Assembly: GCF_000381545.1 (NCBI RefSeq)
Contig: NZ_KB906674.1
Span: 337,814-401,813, forward strand
DNA from: Rhodonellum psychrophilum GCM71 = DSM 17998
GTDB lineage: Bacteria > Bacteroidota > Bacteroidia > Cytophagales > Cyclobacteriaceae
Reading direction: 5' to 3'
DNA length: 64,000 nt
Both the position numbers and the translations under genes were made by a program. Shown here piece by piece: positions 42,993-53,054 of the stretch. The notes beneath the pieces are model-generated. The model was not told the DNA's origin. It did not search any database and saw only the letters and a program-made list of their open reading frames with translations. The stretch's first letter is position 1. Every line of letters starts with the position of its first letter.

Positions 42993-44240
42993 ATGAAGCC
43001 AATTTATGATTTTTCCACCCATCTTTTTTCCACCTTGGCAAAAATAGCCACAGGGACCAATTCCAAGTTGGGGAAATTGGTGGACGGTAGGGAAAACCTG
43101 TTTGGGAAGCTTGCCGAATTCAGGAAAAACTTTACTGCCCCGATTGCTTGGTTTCATGTCGCCTCTTTGGGGGAATATGAGCAAGCAAGGCCGGTAATCG
43201 CGGAATTGAAAAGAAAAATGCCCGAATATGGAGTTGTAGTCAGTTTTTTTAGCCCCTCTGGATTTGATCACGTGTCCAATAAAAGCCAATCAGATGTGGA
43301 TTTCATCACCTACCTGCCGATAGACACGCCGCGCAATGCGAAAATGTTTTTGGGGATTCTTCAGCCCGCACTTGCTTTTTTTGTGAAATATGACCTTTGG
43401 GCAAACCATATTTTAACAGCGAAAAAAATGAAGATCCCGCTCTTTTTGATTTCTGCCTCCATGCGTGCGGATCAGATTTATTTCAAGGTTTATGGGGGGT
43501 TTTTCAGGAAAATATTGGAGTCCTTTGCACATATTTTTACACAGAACAGAGAAACGATCGATTTGTTGGAAGGCGTCGGGATTGGCTGCACGACCTTGAC
43601 TGGGGATACCCGATATGATCGGGTGAAGCAGATCAGCCAACACCCAAAGAGTTTTCCGGAAATAAAGTCCTTTGTGGCAGGAAAACCCGTCTTGGTGGTA
43701 GGCTCCGCTTGGGAGGAAGACATGGATTTGATTCTTCCATTTATCAATACACATTCTGAGTATTGCTACATCGTCGCTCCCCATGACATCAATGTCCAGG
43801 CAATCGAAAAATGGCAGAAGAGAATCGTGAGAAAATCCATCAAATATTCGGAAATCGGCAAAAACCAGAGCGCCGACGTGCTTTTTATTGACAATATTGG
43901 AATGCTTTCCTCGCTTTATCAGTATGCCCGCATAGCTTATATTGGTGGAGCATTTGGAAAGGGATTGCACAATATATTGGAGCCTTTAGCCTATGGCATA
44001 CCGGTGGTTTTCGGGAATCTCCAAAAAGTGACTAAATTTCCGGAAGCTGAAATCAGCAAAAACCAGGGCTGTGGTTTTTCCGTGTCCACCGAAAAGGAAT
44101 TTGAGGAAATCATGGGTGAATTGGAAGACCCGGAAGTGTATCAAAAAGCATGTTCTTCTGCAGAGAAACTGGTTTCGGGAAATCTCGGAAGCGCTGCAAA
44201 AATTATCCAATCAGTTATGGATCAAATAAAAAAATCATGA
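42993..44240 (+). CDS. waaA: 3-deoxy-D-manno-octulosonic acid (Kdo) transferase
   Basis: Also kdtA. It adds Kdo to lipid A precursors at the inner membrane. The start is ATG 42993 (MKPIYDFSTHLF, N-terminal anchor), as the longer frame overlaps a terminator. GT30 features: WFHVASLGEYEQARPVI, YDLWANHILTAKK, FTQNRETIDLL, GSAWEEDMD, and YIGGAFGKGLHNILEP. 415 residues, usual length. The stop overlaps the rsgA start (ATGA). Confidence 0.93.
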   Translation: MKPIYDFSTHLFSTLAKIATGTNSKLGKLVDGRENLFGKLAEFRKNFTAPIAWFHVASLGEYEQARPVIAELKRKMPEYGVVVSFFSPSGFDHVSNKSQSDVDFITYLPIDTPRNAKMFLGILQPALAFFVKYDLWANHILTAKKMKIPLFLISASMRADQIYFKVYGGFFRKILESFAHIFTQNRETIDLLEGVGIGCTTLTGDTRYDRVKQISQHPKSFPEIKSFVAGKPVLVVGSAWEEDMDLILPFINTHSEYCYIVAPHDINVQAIEKWQKRIVRKSIKYSEIGKNQSADVLFIDNIGMLSSLYQYARIAYIGGAFGKGLHNILEPLAYGIPVVFGNLQKVTKFPEAEISKNQGCGFSVSTEKEFEEIMGELEDPEVYQKACSSAEKLVSGNLGSAAKIIQSVMDQIKKS

Positions 44241-45160
44241 AGGGAAGGGTCATCAAATCCACCGGAAGTTGGTATATCGTGAAGGCAGGAGACGAATTGT
44301 TGAAATGCCGGTTAAGGGGAAAGTTCAAGCAAGACGACCTGAAGCTCACCAATCCCATTGCCGTTGGGGATTATGTGGAGATCAAAAAGGAAGCAGATCA
44401 ACCAACTTGGACAATTGATGAAATCCACCTCAGGGAGAATTACATTATCAGAAAGTCTACGCGAAAGAACCATTTTTCGCATATCATTGCCTCGAACATC
44501 GATCAGGCTTTTTTGATGGTGACCTTGAATAACCCAAGGACATCCCTGGGATTTATCGATCGGTTTTTGGTCAGCACTGAAAGTTTTAGGATTCCCGCGA
44601 CCATCGTGGTGAACAAAACAGATTTGATCCATAAGGAAAAGGACAAAGAATACCTTCAGGATATCCGGGAGATTTATGAACCATTGGGTTATCCGGTGTT
44701 GGAGATTTCCGCATTGAATGAAGGTGACCTAAAGGAAAAATTTCTCTCTCTTCTGAAGGGGAAAACCACACTGCTTTCCGGACATTCTGGCGTCGGGAAA
44801 TCTACCTTGCTGAACAAACTCATTCCTGAAGCCCAGCAACAAACCAAGGAGATATCAAAATTCAGTGCAAAAGGTGTACACACGACGACTTTTGCGGAAA
44901 TGTTTGCGCTCGAAGGGGGTGGATATTTGATTGACACACCTGGGATCAAGGAATTCGGGATTTTGGATATTGATGATAATGTTTTGTCCCATTATTTTGT
45001 GGAAATGAGAAAATATTTAGGCCAATGTAAATACAATGATTGCCGCCACCTCAATGAACCCGGTTGTGTCGTGTTGGAGAAGTTAGAGGAAGGGTATATC
45101 CATCCCTATCGATATGACAGTTACATCAATATTTTGACTGAGGAGGATTCTCATCGGTAA
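44237..45160 (+). CDS. rsgA: Ribosome small-subunit GTPase RsgA
   Basis: A 307-residue circularly permuted GTPase: OB fold at the N-terminus, NKTDL (G4) before G1 GHSGVGKSTLLNKL, then DTPGIKEFG, and the C-terminal zinc site QCKYNDCRHLNEPGC. RsgA checks 30S maturation. Start ATG 44237 (MKGRVIKSTG) gives the family N-terminus; the frame extends further up within waaA but that is not used. Confidence 0.95.
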   Translation: MKGRVIKSTGSWYIVKAGDELLKCRLRGKFKQDDLKLTNPIAVGDYVEIKKEADQPTWTIDEIHLRENYIIRKSTRKNHFSHIIASNIDQAFLMVTLNNPRTSLGFIDRFLVSTESFRIPATIVVNKTDLIHKEKDKEYLQDIREIYEPLGYPVLEISALNEGDLKEKFLSLLKGKTTLLSGHSGVGKSTLLNKLIPEAQQQTKEISKFSAKGVHTTTFAEMFALEGGGYLIDTPGIKEFGILDIDDNVLSHYFVEMRKYLGQCKYNDCRHLNEPGCVVLEKLEEGYIHPYRYDSYINILTEEDSHR

Positions 45161-45310
45161 GGAGGTTGTCATGTTCAGGAATGGATTTGAGTCAATTTAT
45201 ATTCAAAGTATAGCGTGGATTTCGTCAAACTGGAACTTTCTTCTCCAAACCTTTGAATCAATCCTTATTTACTTTAATTTTCGTTCCTTATTACCTTTAA
45301 GCAGAGAAGC

Positions 45311-45814
45311 ATGAGCGAAACAATGACCTTGGTGCTGAACCACAGGCAGATTCAGCAGAAAATCACCAGAATGGCTTTTGAAATCTATGAGCGAAATGTT
45401 GCCGAACAAGGGGTGATTTTTGCTGGGATTTCAGGTATGGGCTATATTTTGGCAGGATTGCTGGCAGAAAAACTCAGGGAAATTTCCCCGCTAAATGTAA
45501 AGGTTGTCGAGATTCTGTTGGAAAAAGATGCGGTTGTCCAAGGCAAAGTCAGCCTATCCGACGAAATTTCTTTTGACGACAAATGCCTTATCCTTGTTGA
45601 TGACGTGCTCAATACCGGCAAAACCCTGGCGTATTCACTCAAGCCATTTTTGGAATCCCCCATTAAAAAAATTGAAATCGCCGTTTTGGTCAACAGAAGC
45701 CACAAGCTCTTCCCGGTTACCCCGGATTATGCTGGTCTTGAGTTGTCCACCACTTTAAGCGAGCACATCACCGTTGATCTCTCTTCTGATCAATTTTCCG
45801 TTCACCTACACTGA
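45311..45814 (+). CDS. Phosphoribosyltransferase-domain protein, PyrR-like
   Basis: A type I PRTase fold with the PRPP loop [15 protein letters not shown] near residue 97 and the start [19 protein letters not shown], both similar to PyrR. At 167 residues it is close to PyrR size. PyrR is an attenuation regulator with uracil PRTase activity; here no pyrimidine genes adjoin, so the role (salvage versus regulation) is uncertain. It is 8 nt before panB. Confidence 0.8.
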   Translation: MSETMTLVLNHRQIQQKITRMAFEIYERNVAEQGVIFAGISGMGYILAGLLAEKLREISPLNVKVVEILLEKDAVVQGKVSLSDEISFDDKCLILVDDVLNTGKTLAYSLKPFLESPIKKIEIAVLVNRSHKLFPVTPDYAGLELSTTLSEHITVDLSSDQFSVHLH

Positions 45815-45822
45815 TTTTTGAA

Positions 45823-46644
45823 ATGTCCGTACACCAATCCTCCAATATCAAAAGAATCACTACCCATATCCTTCAGGAAATGAAATCGAGGGGGGAAAAA
45901 ATATCCATGCTGACCGCCTACGATTATTCCATGGCGGGAATCGTGGATGAAGCGGGAGTGGACATCATCCTTGTAGGAGATTCAGCTTCCAACGTAATGG
46001 CTGGTCATGAAACCACCTTGCCCATTACCTTGGACCAAATGATCTATCATGCATCTGCCGTAGTTCGAGCCGTGAAGAGGGCATTTGTGGTTGTGGATAT
46101 TCCTTTTGGTTCCTATCAAGGCAATAGCTCTGAGGCCTTGCGTTCAACTATCAGGATCATGAAAGAGTCTGGTGCACATGCCGTGAAGGTTGAAGGAGGT
46201 TCGGAAATCAAAGAATCTGTCATCAGAATATTGAGTGCAGGAGTGCCGGTCATGGGACATTTGGGCCTCACGCCACAATCCATATATAAATTTGGAACCT
46301 ACACCGTAAGGGCCAAGGAAGAAGAAGAAGCCAACAAATTGCTGGAAGACGCAAAGTTGCTGGAAAGCTGTGGATGCTTTGCCATCGTATTGGAAAAAAT
46401 CCCGGCCAAGCTGGCCAAAAAAGTAGCAGAAACGGTAACGATCCCCGTGATCGGCATCGGTGCTGGAGGAGATGTGGATGGACAGGTGCTTGTGGTGCAT
46501 GACATGCTGGGCATCACCCAAGAATTCAAGCCCCGCTTCCTCAGACAATATGCGGACCTAAGGACCACCATGCTTGGAGCGGTCGAACATTATATCAAGG
46601 ATGTGAAGTCAAGGGATTTCCCCAATGAATCGGAAAGTTATTGA
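45823..46644 (+). CDS. panB: Ketopantoate hydroxymethyltransferase
   Basis: The 273-residue enzyme makes ketopantoate from 2-oxoisovalerate and methylenetetrahydrofolate, first step of pantothenate and CoA synthesis. Visible: [55 protein letters not shown] and [16 protein letters not shown] with metal-binding Asp residues. Follows the PRTase gene by 8 nt. Confidence 0.96.
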   Translation: MSVHQSSNIKRITTHILQEMKSRGEKISMLTAYDYSMAGIVDEAGVDIILVGDSASNVMAGHETTLPITLDQMIYHASAVVRAVKRAFVVVDIPFGSYQGNSSEALRSTIRIMKESGAHAVKVEGGSEIKESVIRILSAGVPVMGHLGLTPQSIYKFGTYTVRAKEEEEANKLLEDAKLLESCGCFAIVLEKIPAKLAKKVAETVTIPVIGIGAGGDVDGQVLVVHDMLGITQEFKPRFLRQYADLRTTMLGAVEHYIKDVKSRDFPNESESY

Positions 46645-46660
46645 GCCCGAATTTCAGGGC

Positions 46661-48781
46661 TTAGTCTTTGATGATGATTTTTTTGCTGACACTTTGCCCT
46701 TTTTCATTCACCAACTGAAGAATGTAAAGTCCCGGGGAAAGTATTGAAGCATCGATTTCCATTTCAATGTTTGCCTTTATTTCGCCATTTTCCCAAATCA
46801 CCTGACCAATGCTTGTAATCAACCTTGCATTGGTCACCTGGGAAGAAATAATTTTGAAAGGGCCAGTACTGGGATTGGGGAAAACCTTCACTAAAAAATC
46901 ATTCTCAGAAGGGATTTGTTCGCTGGAAATACTTTTTAAATACTGAAGTCCAGCCCCATTATTCCCTATCACAAGGTCAAAATTTTCTCCAAAGGGTTTT
47001 GGGATATGGGCAATCCATGAATTTCTGCTCAATCTGCTCTGTCCTGTTTGGTTGTCCAACAATCTTAATGAAATGGATTCCCTCACATTGCTGTTCATGA
47101 AGTTTTCAAGATAGGCCAAAACACCTCTTTGGTCGACCACATACAGGGAAGGCAATGCCCCTGAGATGAGGTGAACGTTCAGGTTTCTTGAAGCAGGATT
47201 GTCAGAAAAACCAAGAAAATCCCTTTGATTGAGTCGGATGGTGATGTCGGGTGCAAAATCCACATCGAATAGAACCAGTTCGCCGGTTTGTTTCGCCAAA
47301 AGCAGATAATCCTTTTTTTGATAGGAGAAAAACTCAAAATGATCCATCGGTCGGATGCCAGTCACGGGAATGGTCACCTCCTTTGATTCGGCAAGATTCT
47401 CCTTGTTGATCACAAACAGTTTTTTGACCAGGGCAAAATTGAGGGTGTCAGTCCCTGCAAACCATGAAGTATTCTGGTTTTTGGAATTGACAAATTCTTG
47501 GTATTGGAGATCTGTCAATCCAAGGTTTGAAAGCCCTAAATAGTCGCTTTCCTGTAGACTCCAGTTTTCATTTTCCACCTTGAAAAGGGAAGCTTTTCCC
47601 ACAATTTTCCCATTTTTAAGGCTGTTGGCGGTGACAATCATTTCGCCATTGCTGCTGTTTCCCCTGAAAAAAGGTCTGGAATTTTCACCCATATCCAACA
47701 TTTCTTTTTGTAAGAAAGCAGTGCTGATCAGGGATGTGTTTTCGCCCAAACTGAACTGGTAAATCGAGTTGGCAAAGTCAGTTTGATATTGTGCAGCGAC
47801 TGCTGAGGAATTGCTGCTGATCAACAATTGGTTTTGGAATAAATAGGAGGTGTGGAATATTGGGAATTCCGGCAAAGGTCCCAATCCGGGCAATTCAGTC
47901 GAAAATTCATCGAACAAAGGTTGGGCATTTGTTCCTTTGTTGACCAAAAAATACAAAGTGTTGCATTGGTCCTGACCCATCAAGAGGTCCCTGATGCCAT
48001 CCCCGTCAAAATCTGAATACAGAATAGAATGTCCCCCAGAATGCTGGATCCTTTGATTCTCTGGAAAATCCATTGCTCTGGAGATTGGCAAACCTGAGCA
48101 AGTGATGCCAAAGCTAAAGCTTCCGCAACCACAGAATTCAAATTTTCCCCAACGGGTTTCCGGAAAAGCAAAGCCGTCAATGTCCGCAACTCCTTTTCTT
48201 TCCACGCTGGTGTTGAGATAAAATTCCAAAAAATCCCCGGAAGCAAAATTGAACGTGGCAATATCCAGATCTCCGTCACCGTCCAAATCCATGATGATGG
48301 GGATATCCAAGTTGTTTGCCTGTAAATTGGAGCCATTGTCCAATCGAAGAAAATTCTGGGCCAATTCCCACACCGGAAATTTCCCGTTTGTGGGAGTACT
48401 GTTGCGATAGGCTTTGATCCCCAAGGTGCTACTGGTGAAAAGGTCCTTTTTGCCATCCCCGTCGAAGTCTGCCAGAACCAGAAATCCATTGACATCCGAG
48501 GGGAAATAGTAACTCATCTCCGGCAAAAAGGTAATTTCATCTTCGACAATCTTGAATACAGAAACCCTTCTGGTGTTGATGTCCCAAGCAATCAATTCCT
48601 CGACTCCATCATTGTCTACATCCATTTCCTGAAACTGGGAAGCGTTAATTCCCCCTGCAAAAGGCATCAGCAAGGATTTTTCGGCTACGGTCACCTTGAC
48701 TTGTTGATCAAGTTCGAATGCGGTTTGGGAAAAAGCGAATGTTGGGAGAATCAAAAAAATCAGGACAAGGAAATGCTTCAT
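46661..48781 (-). CDS. FG-GAP/VCBS repeat protein with type A type IX sorting tail
   Basis: A 706-residue secreted protein: signal (MKHFLVLIFLILPTFAFSQ), several FG-GAP/VCBS repeats seen as DxDxDGxxD calcium loops (EMDVDNDGVEEL, ADFDGDGKKDLF, DLDGDGDLDIA, SDFDGDGIRDLL), and a C-terminal sorting domain (VKVFPNPSTGPFKI ... LSPGLYILQLVNEKG) of T9SS type A. It likely forms a beta-propeller exported to the surface. The start overlaps nothing real upstream; murF is divergent. Confidence 0.88.
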   Translation of the reverse strand: MKHFLVLIFLILPTFAFSQTAFELDQQVKVTVAEKSLLMPFAGGINASQFQEMDVDNDGVEELIAWDINTRRVSVFKIVEDEITFLPEMSYYFPSDVNGFLVLADFDGDGKKDLFTSSTLGIKAYRNSTPTNGKFPVWELAQNFLRLDNGSNLQANNLDIPIIMDLDGDGDLDIATFNFASGDFLEFYLNTSVERKGVADIDGFAFPETRWGKFEFCGCGSFSFGITCSGLPISRAMDFPENQRIQHSGGHSILYSDFDGDGIRDLLMGQDQCNTLYFLVNKGTNAQPLFDEFSTELPGLGPLPEFPIFHTSYLFQNQLLISSNSSAVAAQYQTDFANSIYQFSLGENTSLISTAFLQKEMLDMGENSRPFFRGNSSNGEMIVTANSLKNGKIVGKASLFKVENENWSLQESDYLGLSNLGLTDLQYQEFVNSKNQNTSWFAGTDTLNFALVKKLFVINKENLAESKEVTIPVTGIRPMDHFEFFSYQKKDYLLLAKQTGELVLFDVDFAPDITIRLNQRDFLGFSDNPASRNLNVHLISGALPSLYVVDQRGVLAYLENFMNSNVRESISLRLLDNQTGQSRLSRNSWIAHIPKPFGENFDLVIGNNGAGLQYLKSISSEQIPSENDFLVKVFPNPSTGPFKIISSQVTNARLITSIGQVIWENGEIKANIEMEIDASILSPGLYILQLVNEKGQSVSKKIIIKD

Positions 48782-48877
48782 GGGTTTGTTTCAAATGAAT
48801 TCTTAAAATTAAACGTTAGAATTTGTTATAAGATGTTTTGTATTCCTTTAATTTTGGCCTTTCAAGAAAAATATTCC

Positions 48878-50173
48878 ATGGACATCACCGCACTCTATTC
48901 CCATTTTATTTCTTCCACAGGAGTCAGTTCCGACACAAGAAAGATCGAAAAAGGAAACCTGTTTTTTGCCTTGAAGGGGCCCAGTTTCAATGCAAACGAT
49001 TTTGCACCCCAAGCATTAGAAGCCGGTGCAGCCTTGGTGGTCGTGGATGAAGAGAGGGTGATTCCTGCAGGTGATACCCGTTATTTCTTGGTTGAGGATG
49101 TGTTGACCTCCTTGCAGAAATTGGCAAATCACCATCGGAAACAGCTGGATATCCCAATCATAGGCCTGACGGGAAGCAATGGAAAGACTACTTCCAAAGA
49201 ACTTATTCAGGCGGTTTTGAAGCAAAAATTCAAGACCGTTGCGACCGTTGGAAATCTCAATAACCACATTGGCGTACCCTTGACCTTGCTTTCCATCGGA
49301 AGGGATGCGGAAATCGCCATCATTGAAATGGGGGCAAACAAGCCAGGGGATATCAAGGAACTCTGTGATATTGCCGAGCCTACACATGGTTTTATCACAA
49401 ATATTGGTCGTGCACATTTGGAAGGAATGGGGGGCATAGAAGGTGTTTTGAAGACGAAAACAGAGCTTTTTCAATTTTTAAGAGAAACGAAAGGGACCGT
49501 ATTTATCAATACCCAAGACCCAATGCTTTCAAATATGGCCAAACGGTTTGATTCCCCTGTTTTGTACCCGGGAGCGGACGATTTTTGTCAGGTAAGTTTT
49601 GAAGGGGCGGACCCCTTTGTCAAGTTCAAGGTTGAAAATGATCCGATAGTCTACCAATCCGCCTTGATCGGCGCTTATAATTTTGGAAACATTGCTACCG
49701 CCTTGACCGTCGGGAAATATTTTGGTGTGCCGATGGAAAAAGCCGTGGAGGGAATCCTAGGTTACCATCCGTCCAACATGCGTTCTCAATTGATCGAAAA
49801 ACGCAGCAATTTGATTATTTTGGATGCTTACAATGCCAACCCATCCAGCATGGAAGTGGCGATCAAAGCTTTTGGGGAAATGACCGGGAGAAAACACAAA
49901 ATGGTCATCCTGGGAGACATGTTTGAATTGGGGGAAAGTGCCGAAGCCGAACACCAAAAATTGGGTGAATGGGTCTGTCAATATGATTTTGACAAGGTGT
50001 GTTTTACGGGGAATCTTACCCAGGCCGCTTTGTCAAAAGCACCAAAATCGCTGTATTTTCCAGATCCATTTTCTCTTCGGAATTGGCTGGAGGATTCCAA
50101 ATTCGAGGATTACCTGATTTTGATTAAGGGCAGTAGGGGGATGAAATTGGAAGGTCTTGTGAATTTTATTTAG
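48878..50173 (+). CDS. murF: UDP-MurNAc-tripeptide:D-Ala-D-Ala ligase MurF
   Basis: Adds D-Ala-D-Ala to the peptidoglycan precursor in the cytosol. Start ATG 48878 (MDITALYSHF), 431 residues; upstream in-frame codons are antisense to the FG-GAP gene. Mur ligase features: SSDTRKIEKGNLFFAL, GLTGSNGKTTSKELI, TVGNLNNHIGVPLTLL, EMGANKPGDI and DAYNANPSSM. It is an isolated murF, away from a mur/fts cluster. Confidence 0.95.
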   Translation: MDITALYSHFISSTGVSSDTRKIEKGNLFFALKGPSFNANDFAPQALEAGAALVVVDEERVIPAGDTRYFLVEDVLTSLQKLANHHRKQLDIPIIGLTGSNGKTTSKELIQAVLKQKFKTVATVGNLNNHIGVPLTLLSIGRDAEIAIIEMGANKPGDIKELCDIAEPTHGFITNIGRAHLEGMGGIEGVLKTKTELFQFLRETKGTVFINTQDPMLSNMAKRFDSPVLYPGADDFCQVSFEGADPFVKFKVENDPIVYQSALIGAYNFGNIATALTVGKYFGVPMEKAVEGILGYHPSNMRSQLIEKRSNLIILDAYNANPSSMEVAIKAFGEMTGRKHKMVILGDMFELGESAEAEHQKLGEWVCQYDFDKVCFTGNLTQAALSKAPKSLYFPDPFSLRNWLEDSKFEDYLILIKGSRGMKLEGLVNFI

Positions 50174-50212
50174 TGTTTGAAAAATCGTCTTCACTGGTTT
50201 TCCACATGAATT

Positions 50213-50260
50213 CAGAAGCTCAAAAAGCAGCATATCTCTTTGTTGCTTTTTGAGCTTCTG
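50213..50260. terminator. Hairpin between convergent murF and xerD
   Basis: A 17-bp perfect stem CAGAAGCTCAAAAAGCA / TGCTTTTTGAGCTTCTG. A T-run is absent, so strength is uncertain, but the position between two converging genes fits a bidirectional terminator. Confidence 0.6.
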
Positions 50261-50290
50261 TAGATTTGGTGTTTTGGGTTTCTTTAAAAT

Positions 50291-51196
50291 TTATTTTCTC
50301 GGGTGAAACTCGACCAGCACTTGTCTCAAGTAATCCCTGTCCAGATGCGTGTAGATCTCTGTTGTGGTGATGCTTTCATGTCCCAACATTTCCTGTACGG
50401 CCCTCAGATCTGCCCCACCTTCGATCAAATGCGTGGCAAAACTATGTCGAAATGTATGTGGACTTACGTTTTTGTTCATGCCAACCTCTGCGACTTGTTT
50501 TTTGATCATCAGGAATATCATGACACGGCTGAGTTTTTTTCCCCTTCTGTTGAGGAAAACAAACTGTTCATGGCCTTTTGCGGGATCGGGATGCTGCCTC
50601 GAGTCTTCGATGTAGATTTTTAGGTACTTGAGCGCATCCGATCCGATCGGGACCAGTCTTTCCTTGTTGCCTTTGCCGATGACCCGGATAAATCCGATGT
50701 CTGCGTAGATGTTTCCGATTTTTAAATCCACCAGCTCAGAAACCCTCAGGCCACTGCTGTAGAGGACTTCCAGGATGGCACGGTTGCGCTGCCCTTCGCC
50801 GACACCTGTCTGGACATTGTCCAGGATCTGGGAGATTTCCTGAAAGCTGAGCGTGTCGGGCAGTTTACGGCCAAGTTTGGGTGCTTCCAGAAGCTGGGCA
50901 GGATCTTCATGGATCAGGTCCTCAAACATCAAGTATTTATAGAAGGCTTTGATTCCGGAAATGATCCTCGCTTGGGAATATTCTGATATTTCCAATTCAG
51001 CTATCCCGTTGACAAAATATCGAAGGTGTTGGAGTTTTACCTCCTCAGGCCGGACCTCTGGAAAACTGTTTTCCATAAAACGGCTGAGTTTTTCCATATC
51101 CTGCAAGTACGCCAAAATGGAGTTTTTGCTCAGGGAACGCTCGATCCTGAGGTAATGCTGGAATTTTTTGATGGAATTTCCCCATTGACTGGCCAT
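50291..51196 (-). CDS. xerD: Tyrosine recombinase XerD
   Basis: A tyrosine recombinase for chromosome dimer resolution. Catalytic residues are visible: Arg in SGLRVSEL, Lys in GKGNKERLVPI, HTFRHSFATHL, and LGHESITTTEIYTHL with Tyr. The ATG at 51196 (MASQWGNSIKKF) gives 301 residues, the usual Xer size; the ATG at 51301 adds 35 residues. No element genes surround it, so it is the housekeeping copy. Confidence 0.9.
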   Translation of the reverse strand: MASQWGNSIKKFQHYLRIERSLSKNSILAYLQDMEKLSRFMENSFPEVRPEEVKLQHLRYFVNGIAELEISEYSQARIISGIKAFYKYLMFEDLIHEDPAQLLEAPKLGRKLPDTLSFQEISQILDNVQTGVGEGQRNRAILEVLYSSGLRVSELVDLKIGNIYADIGFIRVIGKGNKERLVPIGSDALKYLKIYIEDSRQHPDPAKGHEQFVFLNRRGKKLSRVMIFLMIKKQVAEVGMNKNVSPHTFRHSFATHLIEGGADLRAVQEMLGHESITTTEIYTHLDRDYLRQVLVEFHPRK

Positions 51197-51415
51197 CCGG
51201 TAAAGATAAGCGATGGAATCGGAGAACCGAACAGGAGGGATTTTAATATCAGGATCAAATTTTCTCGAAAAGCCCTTTTCGCTGGAGGCTTGTTTTGGCA
51301 TTGTAAATTTCTGGGGAAGTTTCAGTCAGAAGCCAATTTTGGGAAGGCAATTTCAAATGCATTCCTTAACTTTATATCGAATATTTATTCAAGCCACCAC
51401 TAACAAAATTTTGTT

Positions 51416-51835
51416 TTGAAAATCATCATTATCAATGGTCCCAATCTCAATCTTCTGGGAAAAAGAGAGCCTGAAATTTATGGCACCACTTCATTTGAAG
51501 AATATTTTGAATCCTTGAAAGGCCAATTCCCCAATGTGGACCTCCACTATTTTCAAAGTAACATAGAAGGAGAACTTATCGACAAAATCCATGCGGTAGG
51601 ATTCAGTTTTGACGCCATTTTGCTGAATGCGGGAGGCTATACCCACACTTCCGTTGCCATTTCGGATGCGATCGCCGGTGTGCCTACACCCACACTTGAA
51701 GTCCACATCTCCAATATTTATAAAAGGGAAGAGTTTCGACACAAAAGCATCATTTCCAAAGAATGTGTCGGGATGATTTCCGGTCTTGGTTTGAAGGGCT
51801 ATGCCTTGGGGATTTCTTATTTTCTACCAGTTTAA
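51416..51835 (+). CDS. aroQ: Type II 3-dehydroquinate dehydratase
   Basis: A 139-residue shikimate-pathway enzyme: MKIIIINGPNLNLLGKREP, FQSNIEGELIDKI, ILNAGGYTHTSVAI and VEVHISNI-like LEVHISNIYKRE. No ATG matches the conserved N-terminus, so the start is TTG 51416. Divergent from xerD and 9 nt before the aminotransferase gene. Confidence 0.94.
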   Translation: MKIIIINGPNLNLLGKREPEIYGTTSFEEYFESLKGQFPNVDLHYFQSNIEGELIDKIHAVGFSFDAILLNAGGYTHTSVAISDAIAGVPTPTLEVHISNIYKREEFRHKSIISKECVGMISGLGLKGYALGISYFLPV

Positions 51836-51844
51836 TTTAAACCT

Positions 51845-52900
51845 ATGTTGACATTTGCTCCGGGACCTTCCAAGGTCTATGATTCCCTTCCCAAGTACAT
51901 GCAGGAAGCCTATTCTGAAGGCATTTTAAGTGCCAACCACAGAAGTGCGGCATTTATGAATCTCTACCAGGAAACAGAGAACCTGCTCAAGGAAAAACTT
52001 CATGTACCGGCAGACTATAAATTGCTGTTTACTTCCAGTGCCACCGAGAACTGGGAAATCATCAACCAGTCGATCGTACAGGCGGCGAGTTATCATATTT
52101 TTTCAGGCTCATTTGGAAAAAAATGGTTTGATTATGCCCAACACATCACACCCAAATCGGCAGCTTTAAAGCTTGATCCCGAGCAGGAAATAGACGTGGA
52201 AGGCTTGGATATCTCCGCAGATTTCGACTTGATTGCCATTACCCAAAACGAAACTTCCAATGCGACTCAGGTCAAAAATGAGTTGATTGCTGCGATAGCC
52301 GACAAATATCCAGAGAAAATGATCGCTGTGGACACAACCTCCTCCATGGCTGGAATTGAGCTTGATTTTTCTTTGGCGGACATCTGGTATGCATCGGTCC
52401 AGAAGTGTTTCGGGCTACCCGCGGGTCTTGGGATTCTGATTCTTTCTCCGAAGGCGATCGCCAAGGTGAAAGAAAAGGGAGAGTCCGGTCGGTACAACAG
52501 CCTGAGCTTTATGTTGGAAAATGCCGAAAACTTCCAGACACATTATACCCCCAATGTTCTTGGGATTTACCTGCTGTACAGGGTACTGAAGGATATGCCT
52601 GAAATCCAGCATGTGGACAAGTTGATAAAAGAACGGATGAGGATTTTGGAAACCACCATTGCCCGCAGTCCCAAATTGAGAATGTTGATCCAAAATGCGG
52701 AGACGAGAAGCTCCACGGTGATGGGGGTTTCGGGAAAACAGGAGTTTATTACAGAAGTGAAAAAAGCAGCAGAAAAGGAAGGCATGCAGATGGGGAGTGG
52801 TTATGGAGCTTTGAAGCCGACCAGCTTCAGGATTGCCAATTTCCCGGCCATTACCGATGCCGAATTTGACAAGTTGATTTCCTTTCTCAAGAATTATTGA
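51845..52900 (+). CDS. Phosphoserine-aminotransferase-like class V aminotransferase
   Basis: A 351-residue PLP enzyme with SerC-like features: FAPGPSKVYDSLP and AVDTTSSMAGIELDF, the PLP Lys in ASVQKCFGLPAG near residue 186, and a C-terminal STVMGVSG and YGALKPTSFRIANFP. It probably makes phosphoserine or is a close SerC paralogue; no serA or serB is adjacent. It is likely co-transcribed with aroQ. Confidence 0.8.
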   Translation: MLTFAPGPSKVYDSLPKYMQEAYSEGILSANHRSAAFMNLYQETENLLKEKLHVPADYKLLFTSSATENWEIINQSIVQAASYHIFSGSFGKKWFDYAQHITPKSAALKLDPEQEIDVEGLDISADFDLIAITQNETSNATQVKNELIAAIADKYPEKMIAVDTTSSMAGIELDFSLADIWYASVQKCFGLPAGLGILILSPKAIAKVKEKGESGRYNSLSFMLENAENFQTHYTPNVLGIYLLYRVLKDMPEIQHVDKLIKERMRILETTIARSPKLRMLIQNAETRSSTVMGVSGKQEFITEVKKAAEKEGMQMGSGYGALKPTSFRIANFPAITDAEFDKLISFLKNY

Positions 52901-52926
52901 TCAGTAGCTTAGGATTTGCTGACCTG

Positions 52927-52974
52927 TCCTTCCCCGAATCCAAATTCTTTGGTTTTGGGGAAGGATTTTTTTTG
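52927..52974 (+). terminator. Terminator after the aminotransferase gene
   Basis: TCCTTCCCCgAAtCCAAA pairs with TTTGGTTTTGGGGAAGGA, followed by TTTTTTTTGG. Confidence 0.85.
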
Positions 52975-53054
52975 GTAGTCTCCCAAAAGAATATTAATCT
53001 GTAAAAATGGATTTTGCCAAAGATTAGATTTACCTTTGTGCAAAATTTTAGGAA

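Noticed and set aside
48701-48877. Longer murF start
   Set aside because: These codons are antisense to the signal-peptide end of the FG-GAP gene; family N-terminus begins at 48878.
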